From positions 3,563,001-3,627,000 of the forward strand of contig NZ_CP046908.1 of NCBI RefSeq assembly GCF_009789575.1: a stretch of DNA of 64,000 nt, written 5' to 3'. Below the pieces are notes generated by a model. It worked only from the letters and a program-made list of their open reading frames with translations. It was not told the origin of the DNA and did not search any database. Origin of the DNA: Stappia indica. GTDB taxonomy: Bacteria; Pseudomonadota; Alphaproteobacteria; Rhizobiales; Stappiaceae. Both the position numbers and the translations under genes were made by a program. Of the stretch, positions 27,561 through 38,871 are shown piece by piece (position 1 is the stretch's first letter; each line of letters starts with the position of its first letter).

Positions 27561-28295
27561 ATGGATTTGGTTGGCGAGTATCGGATTTTGGCTGGTCGCG
27601 GTGCGGTTTGGGCAGCGCTGAACGATGCGGATGTGTTGCGTCGGTGCATTCCTGGCTGCGAGGAGCTTGAGAAGGTTTCGGACCGGGAGATGACGGCGAC
27701 GGTCGTTGCGAAGATCGGTCCTGTGAAGGCGACGTTCAAGGGCGCGGTGACGCTGGAGAACCTGAACCCGCCGGAGAGCTACACGATCGTCGGCGAGGGC
27801 AAGGGCGGGGTTGCCGGCTTTGCCAAGGGGGCGGCGGACGTGTCGCTGGCCGAGGACGGGGCGGAGACGGTTCTGAGCTACACGGTGAAGGCGCAGGTCG
27901 GCGGCAAGCTGGCGCAGCTTGGCAGCCGGCTGATCGTGTCGACGTCGCGCAAGATGGCGGACGAGTTCTTCGGCAAGTTCAAGGAGATCGTGGAGGGCGG
28001 CGCGGCTGAGGCTGGTGCTGCTGGTGCTGCGGCTGCGGGCTCTGCTGGTCTTGACGAGCCGGACGCTGGTGAGATCGAGGCGGCGAAGAGCGCGGCGCTG
28101 TCGCGGCTTCCCGAAGAGGTCGGCGAGGCAGTCTCGGGTGCGGTGTTTGAGGCGGAAGAGCGTGTGACGAAGGCGGCGCGCGAGGTGGAGAGCGAGGTCG
28201 AGACGGCGGCTGGCCGGGGCTTTCTCGGCGGGCCGATGGTGTGGGGTCTTGCCGCGCTTGCGGTTGTGATCGTGATCCTGGCGCTGATGCGTTGA
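27561..28295 (+). CDS. coxG: CO dehydrogenase subunit G-like SRPBCC protein
   Basis: 244 residues. Residues 1-150 form a SRPBCC (START-like) domain of the CoxG family ([24 protein letters not shown]). An Ala/Glu-rich linker leads to a C-terminal membrane helix ([18 protein letters not shown]). In carboxydotrophs CoxG attaches the CO dehydrogenase to the inner membrane. The gene precedes coxS, coxL and coxM. Its codon use is strongly G-ending (acg, gcg, ctg), unlike the genes before it. Confidence 0.9.
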   Translation: MDLVGEYRILAGRGAVWAALNDADVLRRCIPGCEELEKVSDREMTATVVAKIGPVKATFKGAVTLENLNPPESYTIVGEGKGGVAGFAKGAADVSLAEDGAETVLSYTVKAQVGGKLAQLGSRLIVSTSRKMADEFFGKFKEIVEGGAAEAGAAGAAAAGSAGLDEPDAGEIEAAKSAALSRLPEEVGEAVSGAVFEAEERVTKAAREVESEVETAAGRGFLGGPMVWGLAALAVVIVILALMR

Positions 28296-28405
28296 AGTTG
28301 GCGCGCCGAGCTTGGCGCGCTGAGGTTTGAGCAACAGGTTTGAAGATGGCCGGCCTGCCCTGAAGGGGCGTTGGAACAGGCCTTTTGGAACGAGGGAGGA
28401 TTTGC

Positions 28406-28897
28406 ATGGCCGAAGTGAACATGGTCGTGAACGGTCGGACGGTGACGCGGGTGGTCGAGGACCGGACGCTTCTCGTTGAGTTCCTGCGCGAGGGGCTCGG
28501 CCTGACGGGCACGCATGTGGGCTGCGACACGTCGCAATGCGGGGCGTGCGTGGTGCATGTGGACGGCAAGGCGGTGAAGTCCTGCACGATGCTGGCGGCG
28601 CAGGCCTCGGGCTGCGACGTGACGACGATCGAGGGTCTGGCGTCCGGGGGCGAGTTGCACCCGGTGCAGGCGGCGTTCAAGGAGCATCACGGTCTGCAAT
28701 GCGGCTTCTGCACGCCGGGGATGATCATGGCGGCGGTGGACATGATCGCGCGCCATGGCGGGGGTCCGCTGGACGAGGCGACGATCCGGGCCGAGCTGGA
28801 AGGCAACATCTGTCGCTGCACGGGCTACCACAACATCGTCAAGGCGATCGCGGCCGCGAGCGAGACGATGGCCGGGATGAAGACGGCGGCCGAATAG
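28406..28897 (+). CDS. coxS: CODH/xanthine-oxidase family iron-sulfur subunit
   Basis: 163 residues with two [2Fe-2S] sites. The plant-type cluster uses Cys40, Cys45, Cys48 and Cys60 ([12 protein letters not shown]). The second uses Cys99, Cys102, Cys136 and Cys138 ([15 protein letters not shown]). It passes electrons from the molybdenum subunit to the FAD subunit. The ATG at 28406 has a GGGAGGA site 5 bases upstream. First structural gene in the S-L-M order. Confidence 0.95.
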   Translation: MAEVNMVVNGRTVTRVVEDRTLLVEFLREGLGLTGTHVGCDTSQCGACVVHVDGKAVKSCTMLAAQASGCDVTTIEGLASGGELHPVQAAFKEHHGLQCGFCTPGMIMAAVDMIARHGGGPLDEATIRAELEGNICRCTGYHNIVKAIAAASETMAGMKTAAE

Positions 28898-28949
28898 GGC
28901 GCCGAACAGGGGACCGGAGGGGGCGTCGCACGGGGTTTGAGGCGCCGCC

Positions 28950-28985
28950 GCCCAGGCCGCCCAGGCTGCCCAGGCCGCCCAGGCA
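28950..28985 (+). repeat. Four tandem 9-base repeats in the coxS-coxL spacer
   Basis: Four copies of GCCCAGGC(C/T/A) in a row. They lie in a 261-base spacer (28898-29158) that holds no gene. Confidence 0.85.
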
Positions 28986-29035
28986 AGGGGCCTGCCGCCG
29001 TTCGGGGGATGGCGATGCGGCGGGCCTGCCGGGAG

Positions 29036-29063
29036 ACTGTTCGAAGCGAACTGTTCGAAGCGA
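29036..29063 (+). repeat. Tandem 14-base duplication in the coxS-coxL spacer
   Basis: ACTGTTCGAAGCGA occurs twice back to back (29036-29049 and 29050-29063), about 100 bases before coxL. Confidence 0.9.
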
Positions 29064-29158
29064 TTGGCACGTCGAAGCTATCGACATGAGGAACGCATGC
29101 AGGGCGGGTGCCGGGCGGGAGGATGCCGGGCATCGCGGCCCTTGCGAGGGAGGACGAG

Positions 29159-31515
<2,357 letters not shown>

Positions 31516-31528
<13 letters not shown>

Positions 31529-31581
31529 TCTGCGCTGCGCCGGCAACAAGCAGCGGAGTGATCTGCGCTGCGCCGGCAACA
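31516..31581 (+). repeat. 33-base tandem duplication across the coxL stop codon
   Basis: Two exact copies of a 33-base unit (31516-31548 and 31549-31581) are followed by a decayed third start (AGCGGCCGAGTGG). The coxL TGA is at 31526-31528 in the first copy, so the duplication lies in the 3' end and the spacer to coxM. Confidence 0.95.
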
Positions 31582-31713
31582 AGCGGCCGAGTGGGGCCGC
31601 GGAGCAGGCCGCGCAATCCTTGAGGACGGTGCTCCCGGACGGCCCTTGGCCCCCGGGGCGCCTCACCAGACGAGCAAGAGGCCCGGTCGGATGCCGGGCG
31701 AGGGAGAACCGGG

Positions 31714-32514
31714 ATGTACGAGACGACCTATCACCGGGCGACGAGCGTCGCCGATGCGGCGGCGAAGATCGCCGCTTGCGAGGACGGCAAGATCCTGTCT
31801 GGCGGCATGACCCTGCTGCCGACGATGAAGCAGCGGCTTGCCGCGCCGTCCGATCTTGTCGACGTGACGCATGTCGCCGACCTGAAGGGCATCACTGAAA
31901 CGGGTGGGGGCTTGCGGATCGGGGCGGCGACGACCCATGCGGAGGTTGCCGGCTCACCGAGCGTGCGGCGGCTGGCGCCGGGTCTTGCCGAGCTTGCCGG
32001 CCATATCGGCGATCCGCATGTGCGCCATCGCGGGACGATCGGCGGGTCGATCGCCAACAACGACCCGGCGGCGGACTATCCCTCGGCAATGCTGGCCTTG
32101 GGGGCGACCATCGTCACCGACCGGCGGCGGCTTGCGGCGGCAGAGTTCTTCACCGGCCTGTTCGAGACGGCGCTGGAGGAAGGGGAGATCGTGACTGCGG
32201 TCGAGATCCCCGCCTGCGCGGCCTGCGCCTATGCCAAGTATCCGAACCCGGCCTCGCGCTATGCGATGGCCGGCGTGTTCGTTGCGCGCACCGACGGCGG
32301 CGTGCGGGTCGCGGTGACGGGGGCGGGCGCGGGCGGCGTCTTCCGCCACGAGGGGCTGGAACAGGCGCTGTCGCAGAGCTTCACGCCGGAGGCCGCAGCC
32401 GCCGTCACGACCGATGCGGACGACCTCATCTCCGACATCCACGGCTCGGCCGAGTACCGCGCCAACCTCGTCGCCGTCATGGCCAAGCGCGCCGTACAAA
32501 AACTCAACGGCTGA
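31714..32514 (+). CDS. coxM: CODH/xanthine-oxidase family FAD subunit
   Basis: 266 residues, the medium FAD-binding subunit that hands electrons to the quinone pool or another acceptor. FAD contacts are visible as LSGGMTLLPTMKQRL near residue 30 and HRGTIGGSIANNDPAADYPS near 108-127. The C-terminal CODH_C domain follows. It is 185 bases after coxL and is closed by a very strong terminator. Gene order G-S-L-M supports form II. No coxD/E/F maturation genes are seen here. Confidence 0.94.
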   Translation: MYETTYHRATSVADAAAKIAACEDGKILSGGMTLLPTMKQRLAAPSDLVDVTHVADLKGITETGGGLRIGAATTHAEVAGSPSVRRLAPGLAELAGHIGDPHVRHRGTIGGSIANNDPAADYPSAMLALGATIVTDRRRLAAAEFFTGLFETALEEGEIVTAVEIPACAACAYAKYPNPASRYAMAGVFVARTDGGVRVAVTGAGAGGVFRHEGLEQALSQSFTPEAAAAVTTDADDLISDIHGSAEYRANLVAVMAKRAVQKLNG

Positions 32515-32534
32515 GGCAAGGCTGCCATAAGCAA

Positions 32535-32570
32535 ACAGCCCGGATGGAAAAACCATCCGGGCTGTTTTTT
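32535..32570 (+). terminator. Strong terminator after coxM
   Basis: A perfect 13-bp stem (ACAGCCCGGATGG with its complement), an AAAAA loop and a T6 run. It may also serve the convergent chemoreceptor gene. Confidence 0.93.
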
Positions 32571-32599
32571 GTTCTCAAGCCGCTATCGGCTGACTGGGA

Positions 32600-35035
32600 T
32601 CAGGCGGCCGCGACGTCGTTCAGGAAACGGTCGATCTGGGCGCGCAGCTGGCGGGTCTTGTCGCCAACATCGCTGGAGGCGACGAGAACCATATCGGCCG
32701 AAGCGTTGGTCTCGGCGACCGCATTGGCCAGCTCGCCCATGTTGCTGGTCACCGACGTCGTGCCCTCGGCCGCGTTCTGGACGTTGCGCGAGATCTCGTT
32801 GGTGGCCGCCCCCTGCTGCTCGACGGCAGCGGCGATGGCGGAGGTGTAGTTGTCGACCTCCTGCATCGTCTGGGTGATCGCGGCAATCGCCTCGACAGCC
32901 CCCCTGGTCTCGCCCTGGATCGCGGCGATCTGGGCGCCGATCTCCTCGGTGGCCTTGGAGGTCTGGTTGGCCAGCTCCTTGACCTCGGCGGCGACGACGG
33001 CAAAGCCCTTGCCGGCTTCGCCCGCCCGCGCCGCCTCGATGGTGGCGTTGAGGGCCAGCAGGTTGGTCTGCTCGGCGATCGCCTGGATCAGGGTCACCAC
33101 CTCGCCGATCTTCTGCGCAGCGGCCGCAAGACCGGAGATCTTCTCGTTGGTCTGGCGTGTGCCGTGGCTCGCCTGGTTGACCACCTCGGTGGTCTGGCCG
33201 ACCTGGCGGGCGATCTCGGCGATGGACGCGGCGAGTTCCTCGGCCGCAGTGGCGACGCTTTCCACATTGTGGGTGGCCGCGCCGCTCGCCCGGGTGGTCT
33301 CCTCGGCGCGTCCGGCGCTCTCGCCGGCAATGCGGGTCAGGTCGCGGGCGGTCGCCTCCATGCCGGCAGCGGTGTCGCCGACCGACGACAGCAGCTCCTG
33401 GACCTGCGCGCGGAAGGAGCCGATCAGCTCGTCGACGCGCGCCTGACGGGCGGCCGCTGCCTGCTGCTCGAGCTCCTGTTCCTCCCGCATGCGGGCACGC
33501 TCGCGGGCATTGTCGCGGAACACCTCGACGGTCCGACTCATCGCGCCGATCTCGTCGCCGCGCTCCGTGCCGTCGATCTCCACATCGGTATCGCCTTCGG
33601 CCAGGCGGCCCATGATCTCCGTCAGGCGGCGCGTCGGGCGGGTGATGGCAAGCGACAGGACGATGGCGACGGCGATGCCGAGACCGACGACGCTGGCCAG
33701 GGTGACCGCGATGGTCCAGAAGCTGGCAGCGCCCGAACTGGCGGCCCGCTCGGCCTGCTCGCTGGCGAGCGAGGTGATCTGGCGGCGCATGTCGGCGGTG
33801 ACACCGGCAAGCTGCTGCGAGGAAGCGCGGACGGCCTCAAGGCTCTTCAGCATGTTCTCGAAGGACGTGCGGTAGCCGTCGATCTCGGTCTGGGCCAGTT
33901 GAACCTTCTCTGCGACCTCCGGGAACTGGCTTGCCGAGGCAGCGAGGGTGCCGGCGACGAAGCTGAGTTCGGAAATGTCGCGCATCACGCCCTCGGCATC
34001 GGTGTCGCCGAAGCCGGAGAGAAAACCGAGCGTCGTTGACTTCACCGCGAGGGCCTGCCGCGACAGGTCGCTGGCATTGGCCGAGACCAGGTCGACCTTG
34101 ATCAAAGCGATGTCGCGGGACTGCACGTCCTGCTGGATCGCGTCGATGGCCTTGTAGGCCGAGGTCTGGACGTCCTTGGCCGCGGCGACGATGTCTTCGA
34201 GCGTCTTGTTGACCTGGCCGCGCAGCTTGTGGACGTCGGCGAAGGAGGTGGTCGCGGCAAGCTGGGTGAACTGCTCCTGCAGCTCTCCGGAGCGGTTGGC
34301 CAGCAATTCGACGCTCGCCTGGTCGACGCCGTCGACGCGGGCATTGGTCAGCGCGCGTGCATTGTCGCCGAGCTTCTGGGCTTCGGCCATCGCTTCTTCC
34401 AGCAGCCCGTCGGCGGTCGACGTGGTCGAGCGCAGGAACATGTACTGGGTGCGCAGCGCCTCTTCGCGCAGCGCCACGACGAAGCGGATGATGTCGTCCG
34501 CCTTGCGCCGGGTGGCGGCGGCCCGCAGGCTCTCGCGCTTGGCATCGCGGCGGACGATCTGCATGTCGCCGTTGATCTGCTTGGAGAGTTCGCCGAGACG
34601 GGCGATGGATGCGGCCAGTTCGCCGTTCAGCTCCTGCTGGCGGCCGGTCTCGGAACTGACGTCCGCAAAGTTGCTGCGCATGACCGAGACGGCCTCGATG
34701 GCAGCGGAAACCTCGCGGCTGGCGGTCGCATCGGTTGCGACGGAAGCTTTCAGCGCCTCGAGTTCCTTCGCGAGATCGCTCACCGCGGCTTCGGTCTTCT
34801 CGGCGTCTTCCGCCTTGCGGCTCTGGAGGAAGCTCTCGCGTACGGCGGAGACCTCCTGCAGGCTTGCGACGACGCCGGTCGCGATTCTCGACGTGTCCAT
34901 CTGGCTGGTCAGGCCACCGATGGCCATGGTGCCGACACCGCCGAGGACGGCTGCAAGAAGCAGCACGATTGCAAAGCCGCCACCGATCTTGGCGGCAAAT
35001 CCGAGATTGCCAATCAGGCCCAACAGCCGGGACAT
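32600..35035 (-). CDS. Methyl-accepting chemotaxis protein with a large sensor domain
   Basis: 811 residues. A membrane helix at about 16-40 is followed by a helical periplasmic region of roughly 400 residues, a second helix near 437-462, HAMP ([19 protein letters not shown]) and the signalling coiled coil. The hairpin tip is [20 protein letters not shown]. The sensor is all helical with no visible PAS or Cache fold, and is about twice the common size. A GGAGG site lies 7 bases before the ATG. Its signalling half is nearly identical to that of the next gene. Confidence 0.93.
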   Translation of the reverse strand: MSRLLGLIGNLGFAAKIGGGFAIVLLLAAVLGGVGTMAIGGLTSQMDTSRIATGVVASLQEVSAVRESFLQSRKAEDAEKTEAAVSDLAKELEALKASVATDATASREVSAAIEAVSVMRSNFADVSSETGRQQELNGELAASIARLGELSKQINGDMQIVRRDAKRESLRAAATRRKADDIIRFVVALREEALRTQYMFLRSTTSTADGLLEEAMAEAQKLGDNARALTNARVDGVDQASVELLANRSGELQEQFTQLAATTSFADVHKLRGQVNKTLEDIVAAAKDVQTSAYKAIDAIQQDVQSRDIALIKVDLVSANASDLSRQALAVKSTTLGFLSGFGDTDAEGVMRDISELSFVAGTLAASASQFPEVAEKVQLAQTEIDGYRTSFENMLKSLEAVRASSQQLAGVTADMRRQITSLASEQAERAASSGAASFWTIAVTLASVVGLGIAVAIVLSLAITRPTRRLTEIMGRLAEGDTDVEIDGTERGDEIGAMSRTVEVFRDNARERARMREEQELEQQAAAARQARVDELIGSFRAQVQELLSSVGDTAAGMEATARDLTRIAGESAGRAEETTRASGAATHNVESVATAAEELAASIAEIARQVGQTTEVVNQASHGTRQTNEKISGLAAAAQKIGEVVTLIQAIAEQTNLLALNATIEAARAGEAGKGFAVVAAEVKELANQTSKATEEIGAQIAAIQGETRGAVEAIAAITQTMQEVDNYTSAIAAAVEQQGAATNEISRNVQNAAEGTTSVTSNMGELANAVAETNASADMVLVASSDVGDKTRQLRAQIDRFLNDVAAA

Positions 35036-35149
35036 AAATGATCCTCCACACCCGTTCGTTGTGGAACCCTAGGCGGACGTCCGTGAATCTTCGGTAAAAT
35101 CCGGGGAAATTTTCTCCAGAAAACAACTTAAGCGATTCCAAGGGCTTGA

Positions 35150-35183
35150 AAAGAAGCGGCGCGCCCCGGGCAGGGCGCGCCGC
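35150..35183 (-). terminator. Terminator after the Cache chemoreceptor
   Basis: On the minus strand a 10-bp stem (GCGGCGCGCC/GGCGCGCCGC) is followed by TTCTTTTC, about 60 bases after the stop at 35247. It separates the two tandem chemoreceptor genes. Confidence 0.75.
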
Positions 35184-35246
35184 ATGTCGTCGGATATAAT
35201 CGGCGGTTGTTGCGATCGGCGCGGGCAAGCCGCTCGGGCAAGCGAC

Positions 35247-36962
35247 TCAGGCAGCCGCCACGCGGGCCAGGAACCTGTCGATCTCGCCGCGCAGGGCGTC
35301 GGTGTTGCGAGCCATGGCGCCGGAGGCGTCGAGGACGTTGTCGGCGGCAGCCGATGTGCTGTCGACGGTATGGGCGAGCATCTCCATGTTGCGGGTGACG
35401 GCGCCGGTGCCTTCTGCCGCCTGCTGCACCGAGCGCGAGATGTCGCTGGTGGCGGCTCCCTGCTGCTCGACGGCCGAGGCGATGGAGGCGGTGTAGCCGT
35501 TCACTTCCTGCATGATCTGGGCGATCTCGCCGATGGCGGCGACCGCCTCGCCGGTCGAGCCCTGGATCGCGGCGATCTGGGCGCCGATTTCCTCGGTGGC
35601 CTTGGAGGTCTGGGTGGCCAGCTCCTTGACCTCGGCGGCAACGACGGCAAAGCCCTTGCCGGCCTCGCCGGCGCGCGCCGCCTCGATGGTGGCGTTCAGC
35701 GCCAGCAGGTTGGTCTGCTCGGCGATCGCCTGGATCAGTGAGACGACCTCGCCGATCTTGTTGGCGGCGGCGGCAAGGCCGGCGACCTTCTCGTTGGTGG
35801 AGTGGGTGCCCTGGGTGGCCTGGTCGACGACCTGGGTGGTCTGGCCGACCTGGCGGGAGATCTCGGCGATGGAGGCGGAGAGCTCCTCGGCGGCGCTGGC
35901 CACGGTCTGGACGCTGCCGGTGGCGGCGGAGCTGGCCTGGGAGGTCTCGCTGGCGCGCTCGGCGCTTTCCTGGGCCGAGGCGGAGAGGGTACGGGCGGTC
36001 TCGTCGAGCCCGTTCGCCGTCTCGCTCACCGTGCCGATCAGCGCCTGGACCTTGTCGCGGAAGTCCGCGACGAGCCCGTCGACTTCGCTCTGGCGGCGTC
36101 GGCTTTCGCCAACGGAAACCTCGCGATCGGCTGCCAGCTTCTGCCGGTCGAGCGCGCGCGCCTTCAGCACGTCGATGGCCGAGCCGAGCTGACCGATCTC
36201 GTCCTTGCGGGACGTGTAGGGCACCTCAACGGCCAGATCGTCGTCGGCGATGCGATGGGCGACCTCGGCGAGCTGGGGGATCGGCTTCAGCAGCCGGCGC
36301 GTCAGCAGTGCCATGCCGCCGACGGCGACGACGAGGATCGGCAGGAAGGCAAGAACCAGCTTGCTGGTGACCGCATCCATCAGGGCGTTGATCGTCGACT
36401 TGCGCACGCCGGCATAAAGAATGCCAGAGATCTCGCCGGAGGGTGCAAAGATCGGCGCATAGATCGTATAGTAGGGCGTGCCGAGGATCACCGCTTCGCC
36501 GCGATAGGTGTCGCCCTTGGTGACCACCGGATAGACAGCGCCCTTCTGGCCGAGCGGCGTGCCGACGGCACGGTTGCCGTCCGGCTTGATGATGTTGGTG
36601 GTCTTGCGCCAGAAGTCGCGGCTTTCTTGATCCCACTTGAAGACCGTGACGGTTTCTCCGGTCATGCGTCCGATCTTGTCGATCATCGTGTGATCGGAAA
36701 TCTCGTCGGGAATGCTTTCCATGACCACGCGATCGACATTGCCGTCCGATCTCCAGGTGATGGTCGTGCCGGGCATCTCGCCGCCCACGATGGTCGCGGC
36801 GACGCGCAAGCTTGTGTCCTGACGGGTGACGGCGTCGTGCATGATGCGGTCCGAGATCACCATGTACATGACCGTGCCGACCGTACCGAGAGCGAGCACG
36901 ATCATAAGCGCCGCGGCCATGGATACGATGGAAACCAGATTGAGACGCGAAAGCAGGCCCAT
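35247..36962 (-). CDS. Methyl-accepting chemotaxis protein with Cache-type sensor
   Basis: 571 residues. A membrane helix (about 12-36) precedes a periplasmic domain of about 165 residues. That domain reads [30 protein letters not shown] and [14 protein letters not shown], typical of a single Cache fold of the sCache_3 type. A second helix at about 200-222, HAMP and the signalling domain follow. Members with this fold often bind organic acids. The tip is [20 protein letters not shown] as in the neighbouring receptor. Upstream is a 551-base gene-free stretch. Confidence 0.93.
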   Translation of the reverse strand: MGLLSRLNLVSIVSMAAALMIVLALGTVGTVMYMVISDRIMHDAVTRQDTSLRVAATIVGGEMPGTTITWRSDGNVDRVVMESIPDEISDHTMIDKIGRMTGETVTVFKWDQESRDFWRKTTNIIKPDGNRAVGTPLGQKGAVYPVVTKGDTYRGEAVILGTPYYTIYAPIFAPSGEISGILYAGVRKSTINALMDAVTSKLVLAFLPILVVAVGGMALLTRRLLKPIPQLAEVAHRIADDDLAVEVPYTSRKDEIGQLGSAIDVLKARALDRQKLAADREVSVGESRRRQSEVDGLVADFRDKVQALIGTVSETANGLDETARTLSASAQESAERASETSQASSAATGSVQTVASAAEELSASIAEISRQVGQTTQVVDQATQGTHSTNEKVAGLAAAANKIGEVVSLIQAIAEQTNLLALNATIEAARAGEAGKGFAVVAAEVKELATQTSKATEEIGAQIAAIQGSTGEAVAAIGEIAQIMQEVNGYTASIASAVEQQGAATSDISRSVQQAAEGTGAVTRNMEMLAHTVDSTSAAADNVLDASGAMARNTDALRGEIDRFLARVAAA

Positions 36963-37513
36963 GACCGTTCTTCCCTTCCTTGCAGGATCGTTCGCAATTT
37001 CGCTAGGGAAAGATTTATGATCAGGAAGTGTAAAATTGTAGTTATTGGATCATGTGCTGGATTGGATTGGGGGAACGCATCTGAAGGCAAGGATGTTTCG
37101 GGAAGGCGAATGTATCCTGGCGTGATCATGGCTGGAAATCCTGCCGTCTGAGGTGGAGAACTCGGCTGGAGGCAGGTGCGGTATTACCCTGACCCTACGC
37201 GAGGCTTTGCACCTCTCGCTGAGGATGCCGGCAAGGCGCGAGACGAAAGCCGGCTGCTGCTGCCGGTTGAGCTGAAATGCAGGCGCCCGCGCTTTGTCCT
37301 GGATCGGTATCAAGTCATTGATGTTAATTGAAGAAAATGTGCGTTGCGGCGGCGTCGGGGCAAAAGATGCGGTGACATCGGCCCTGCGGCGGGACATCGT
37401 GTTGCGAGATACGCAAGGCAACGGGTTTGCATCGCGCCGGAGCGTCCCATATGTAGTGTCGAAAGTTCAACTTTATAAAGAGGGCCAGCCGATGAGGCCG
37501 GCCGGGATCCAAC
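36963..37513. other. Gene-free stretch between chemoreceptor and bfd, with dyad
   Basis: No convincing gene. The region carries the divergent promoters. AAAGTTCAACTTT at 37462-37474 is a perfect 13-base dyad immediately followed by TATAAA (37474-37479), 35-40 bases before bfd. It is a good candidate for an operator over the bfd-bfr promoter. It does not match the Irr or RirA boxes as I know them. Confidence 0.45.
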
Positions 37514-37747
37514 GTGATCGTCTGTTCCTGCAATGTCCTGACGGACAAGGAGTTGCGCAAGGCCGCGCGCGAACTGCAATCGGGTCCCGACCGGGTGGTC
37601 GTGACGCCGGGCGCGGTGTTTCGCGCGCTCGGCAAGCGCCCGCGCTGCGGCAGCTGCTTCAGCACCGTCATACCGATCATTCACGAGGAAGCACCGGCGG
37701 ACAAGGGCACGTCGCCGGCTGCGGGGGAGAGCACCGATGAAGGGTGA
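37514..37747 (+). CDS. bfd: Bacterioferritin-associated ferredoxin
   Basis: 77 residues with a [2Fe-2S] site formed by Cys4, Cys6, Cys45 and Cys48 ([11 protein letters not shown] and RCGSCFS). In E. coli and Pseudomonas, Bfd docks on bacterioferritin at a haem site and supplies electrons to release stored iron. The spacing between the cysteine pairs is longer than in E. coli Bfd (Cys6 to Cys38 there). The start is GTG. It overlaps bfr by 11 bases, so the pair forms one unit. Confidence 0.92.
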   Translation: MIVCSCNVLTDKELRKAARELQSGPDRVVVTPGAVFRALGKRPRCGSCFSTVIPIIHEEAPADKGTSPAAGESTDEG

Positions 37748-38222
37748 TGCCAGGGTAATCGAGTATCTCAACAAGGCTCTCCGGCACGAGCTGACCGCCG
37801 TCAACCAGTACTGGCTGCATCACCGCATGCTGGACGACTGGGGCTACGGCAAGCTGGCCGCGAAGGAGCTGGAGGAGTCGATGGAGGAGCGGGCGCATGC
37901 CGACCGGCTGATCGACCGCATTCTGTTCCTCGGCGGCTTTCCGAACATGCAGAGCCTCGATCCGCTGCGCATCGGCCAATCGCTGAAGGACGTGATGGAG
38001 GCGGATCTCGCCGGCGAGTATTCCGCCCGCGCCCTCTACAAGGAGGCACGCGAGGTGACGCTCGCGGCCGGCGATTACGTCTCGAAGCTCCTCTTCGAGG
38101 AACTTCTGGCCGACGAGGAAGCCCATATCGACTATCTGGAGACCCAGCTGCAGCTGATCGAGCAGATCGGCATCGAGCGCTATGGCCTGCTCCAGTCGCA
38201 GCCTGCCGACGCGGCGGGGTGA
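37737..38222 (+). CDS. bfr: Bacterioferritin lacking the haem-ligand Met52
   Basis: 161 residues, collinear with E. coli Bfr ([20 protein letters not shown]). The ferroxidase ligands are all present: Glu18, Glu51, His54, Glu94, Glu127 and His130. The axial haem ligand Met52, which two subunits use to hold haem, is Arg here ([11 protein letters not shown]; Met49 is three residues away). The 24-mer can still oxidise and store iron but may not bind haem in the usual way. Bacterioferritins without Met52 are known as partners in mixed shells. The gene overlaps bfd. Confidence 0.94.
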   Translation: MKGDARVIEYLNKALRHELTAVNQYWLHHRMLDDWGYGKLAAKELEESMEERAHADRLIDRILFLGGFPNMQSLDPLRIGQSLKDVMEADLAGEYSARALYKEAREVTLAAGDYVSKLLFEELLADEEAHIDYLETQLQLIEQIGIERYGLLQSQPADAAG

Positions 38223-38235
38223 GGGAAGGCTGGTT

Positions 38236-38871
38236 TCAGCCGTAGTCGACGACCGGACCGCCGGCGGCCTCCGCGTCCGCCCGGTCATGGGTGACGAGAA
38301 GTACGGGCAGGCCGCGTTCGCGTGCCTTGGCGAAGACGAGCTGGCGGATCTGGTCGCGCAGCGCGGCGTCCAGCCGGGAAAACGGTTCGTCGAGCAGCAG
38401 CGCCCGAGGCTGCGATTCCAGCACGCGCATCAGGGCGACACGCGCCTTCTGCCCGCCTGACAGGGTGGCCGGGTCGCGGGCCTCGAAGCCGGCCAGCTCG
38501 ACATCGGCGAGTGCCGCCGCCACGGCCTGCCGACGTCTTGCGCGCCCGTGCAGCTCGGGCGGCAGCGCGAAGGCGATGTTCTCGCCGACGCTCATATGCG
38601 GAAACAGCAGCGGATCCTGAAACAGCAGCCCCAGCCGGCGCTGGTGCGGCGGCAGGCCGGTAAGCTCGGTCTCCCCGGACAACACCCGGCCGCGGGCCGC
38701 GAAGGCCGGATCCAGGAACCCTGCTGCATGGGCGAGCAGCGTCGACTTGCCGATGCCGCTCGGTCCCATCACCGTCAGCACCTCGCCGGGCGCAATCGCG
38801 CGGTCGAGCGAGATGAGATCGCGCCCCGCGAGCGTGATCACGACCTTGTCGAAGATGAGGGCGTCGGTCAT
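38236..38871 (-). CDS. ABC transporter ATPase (YnjD/ThiQ-like)
   Basis: 211 residues. Walker A is GPSGIGKSTLL, the signature is TLSGGQKARVALMR, Walker B is RALLLDEPFSRLD, and a switch His lies in LLVTHDRADA. It energises the fused permease encoded just upstream; its ATG overlaps the permease stop (ATGA). Short ATPases with a two-domain permease and one binding protein fit the YnjBCD and ThiBPQ types. The substrate is not known. Confidence 0.9.
   Translation of the reverse strand: MTDALIFDKVVITLAGRDLISLDRAIAPGEVLTVMGPSGIGKSTLLAHAAGFLDPAFAARGRVLSGETELTGLPPHQRRLGLLFQDPLLFPHMSVGENIAFALPPELHGRARRRQAVAAALADVELAGFEARDPATLSGGQKARVALMRVLESQPRALLLDEPFSRLDAALRDQIRQLVFAKARERGLPVLLVTHDRADAEAAGGPVVDYG

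Noticed and set aside
28950-28985. Short repeats near coxL as a CRISPR array
   Set aside because: Units of 9, 14 and 33 bases abut directly with no spacers, and there is no cas gene.
36963-37513. Small genes in the spacer before bfd
   Set aside because: Short frames exist but none has a ribosome-binding site and recognisable sequence together.
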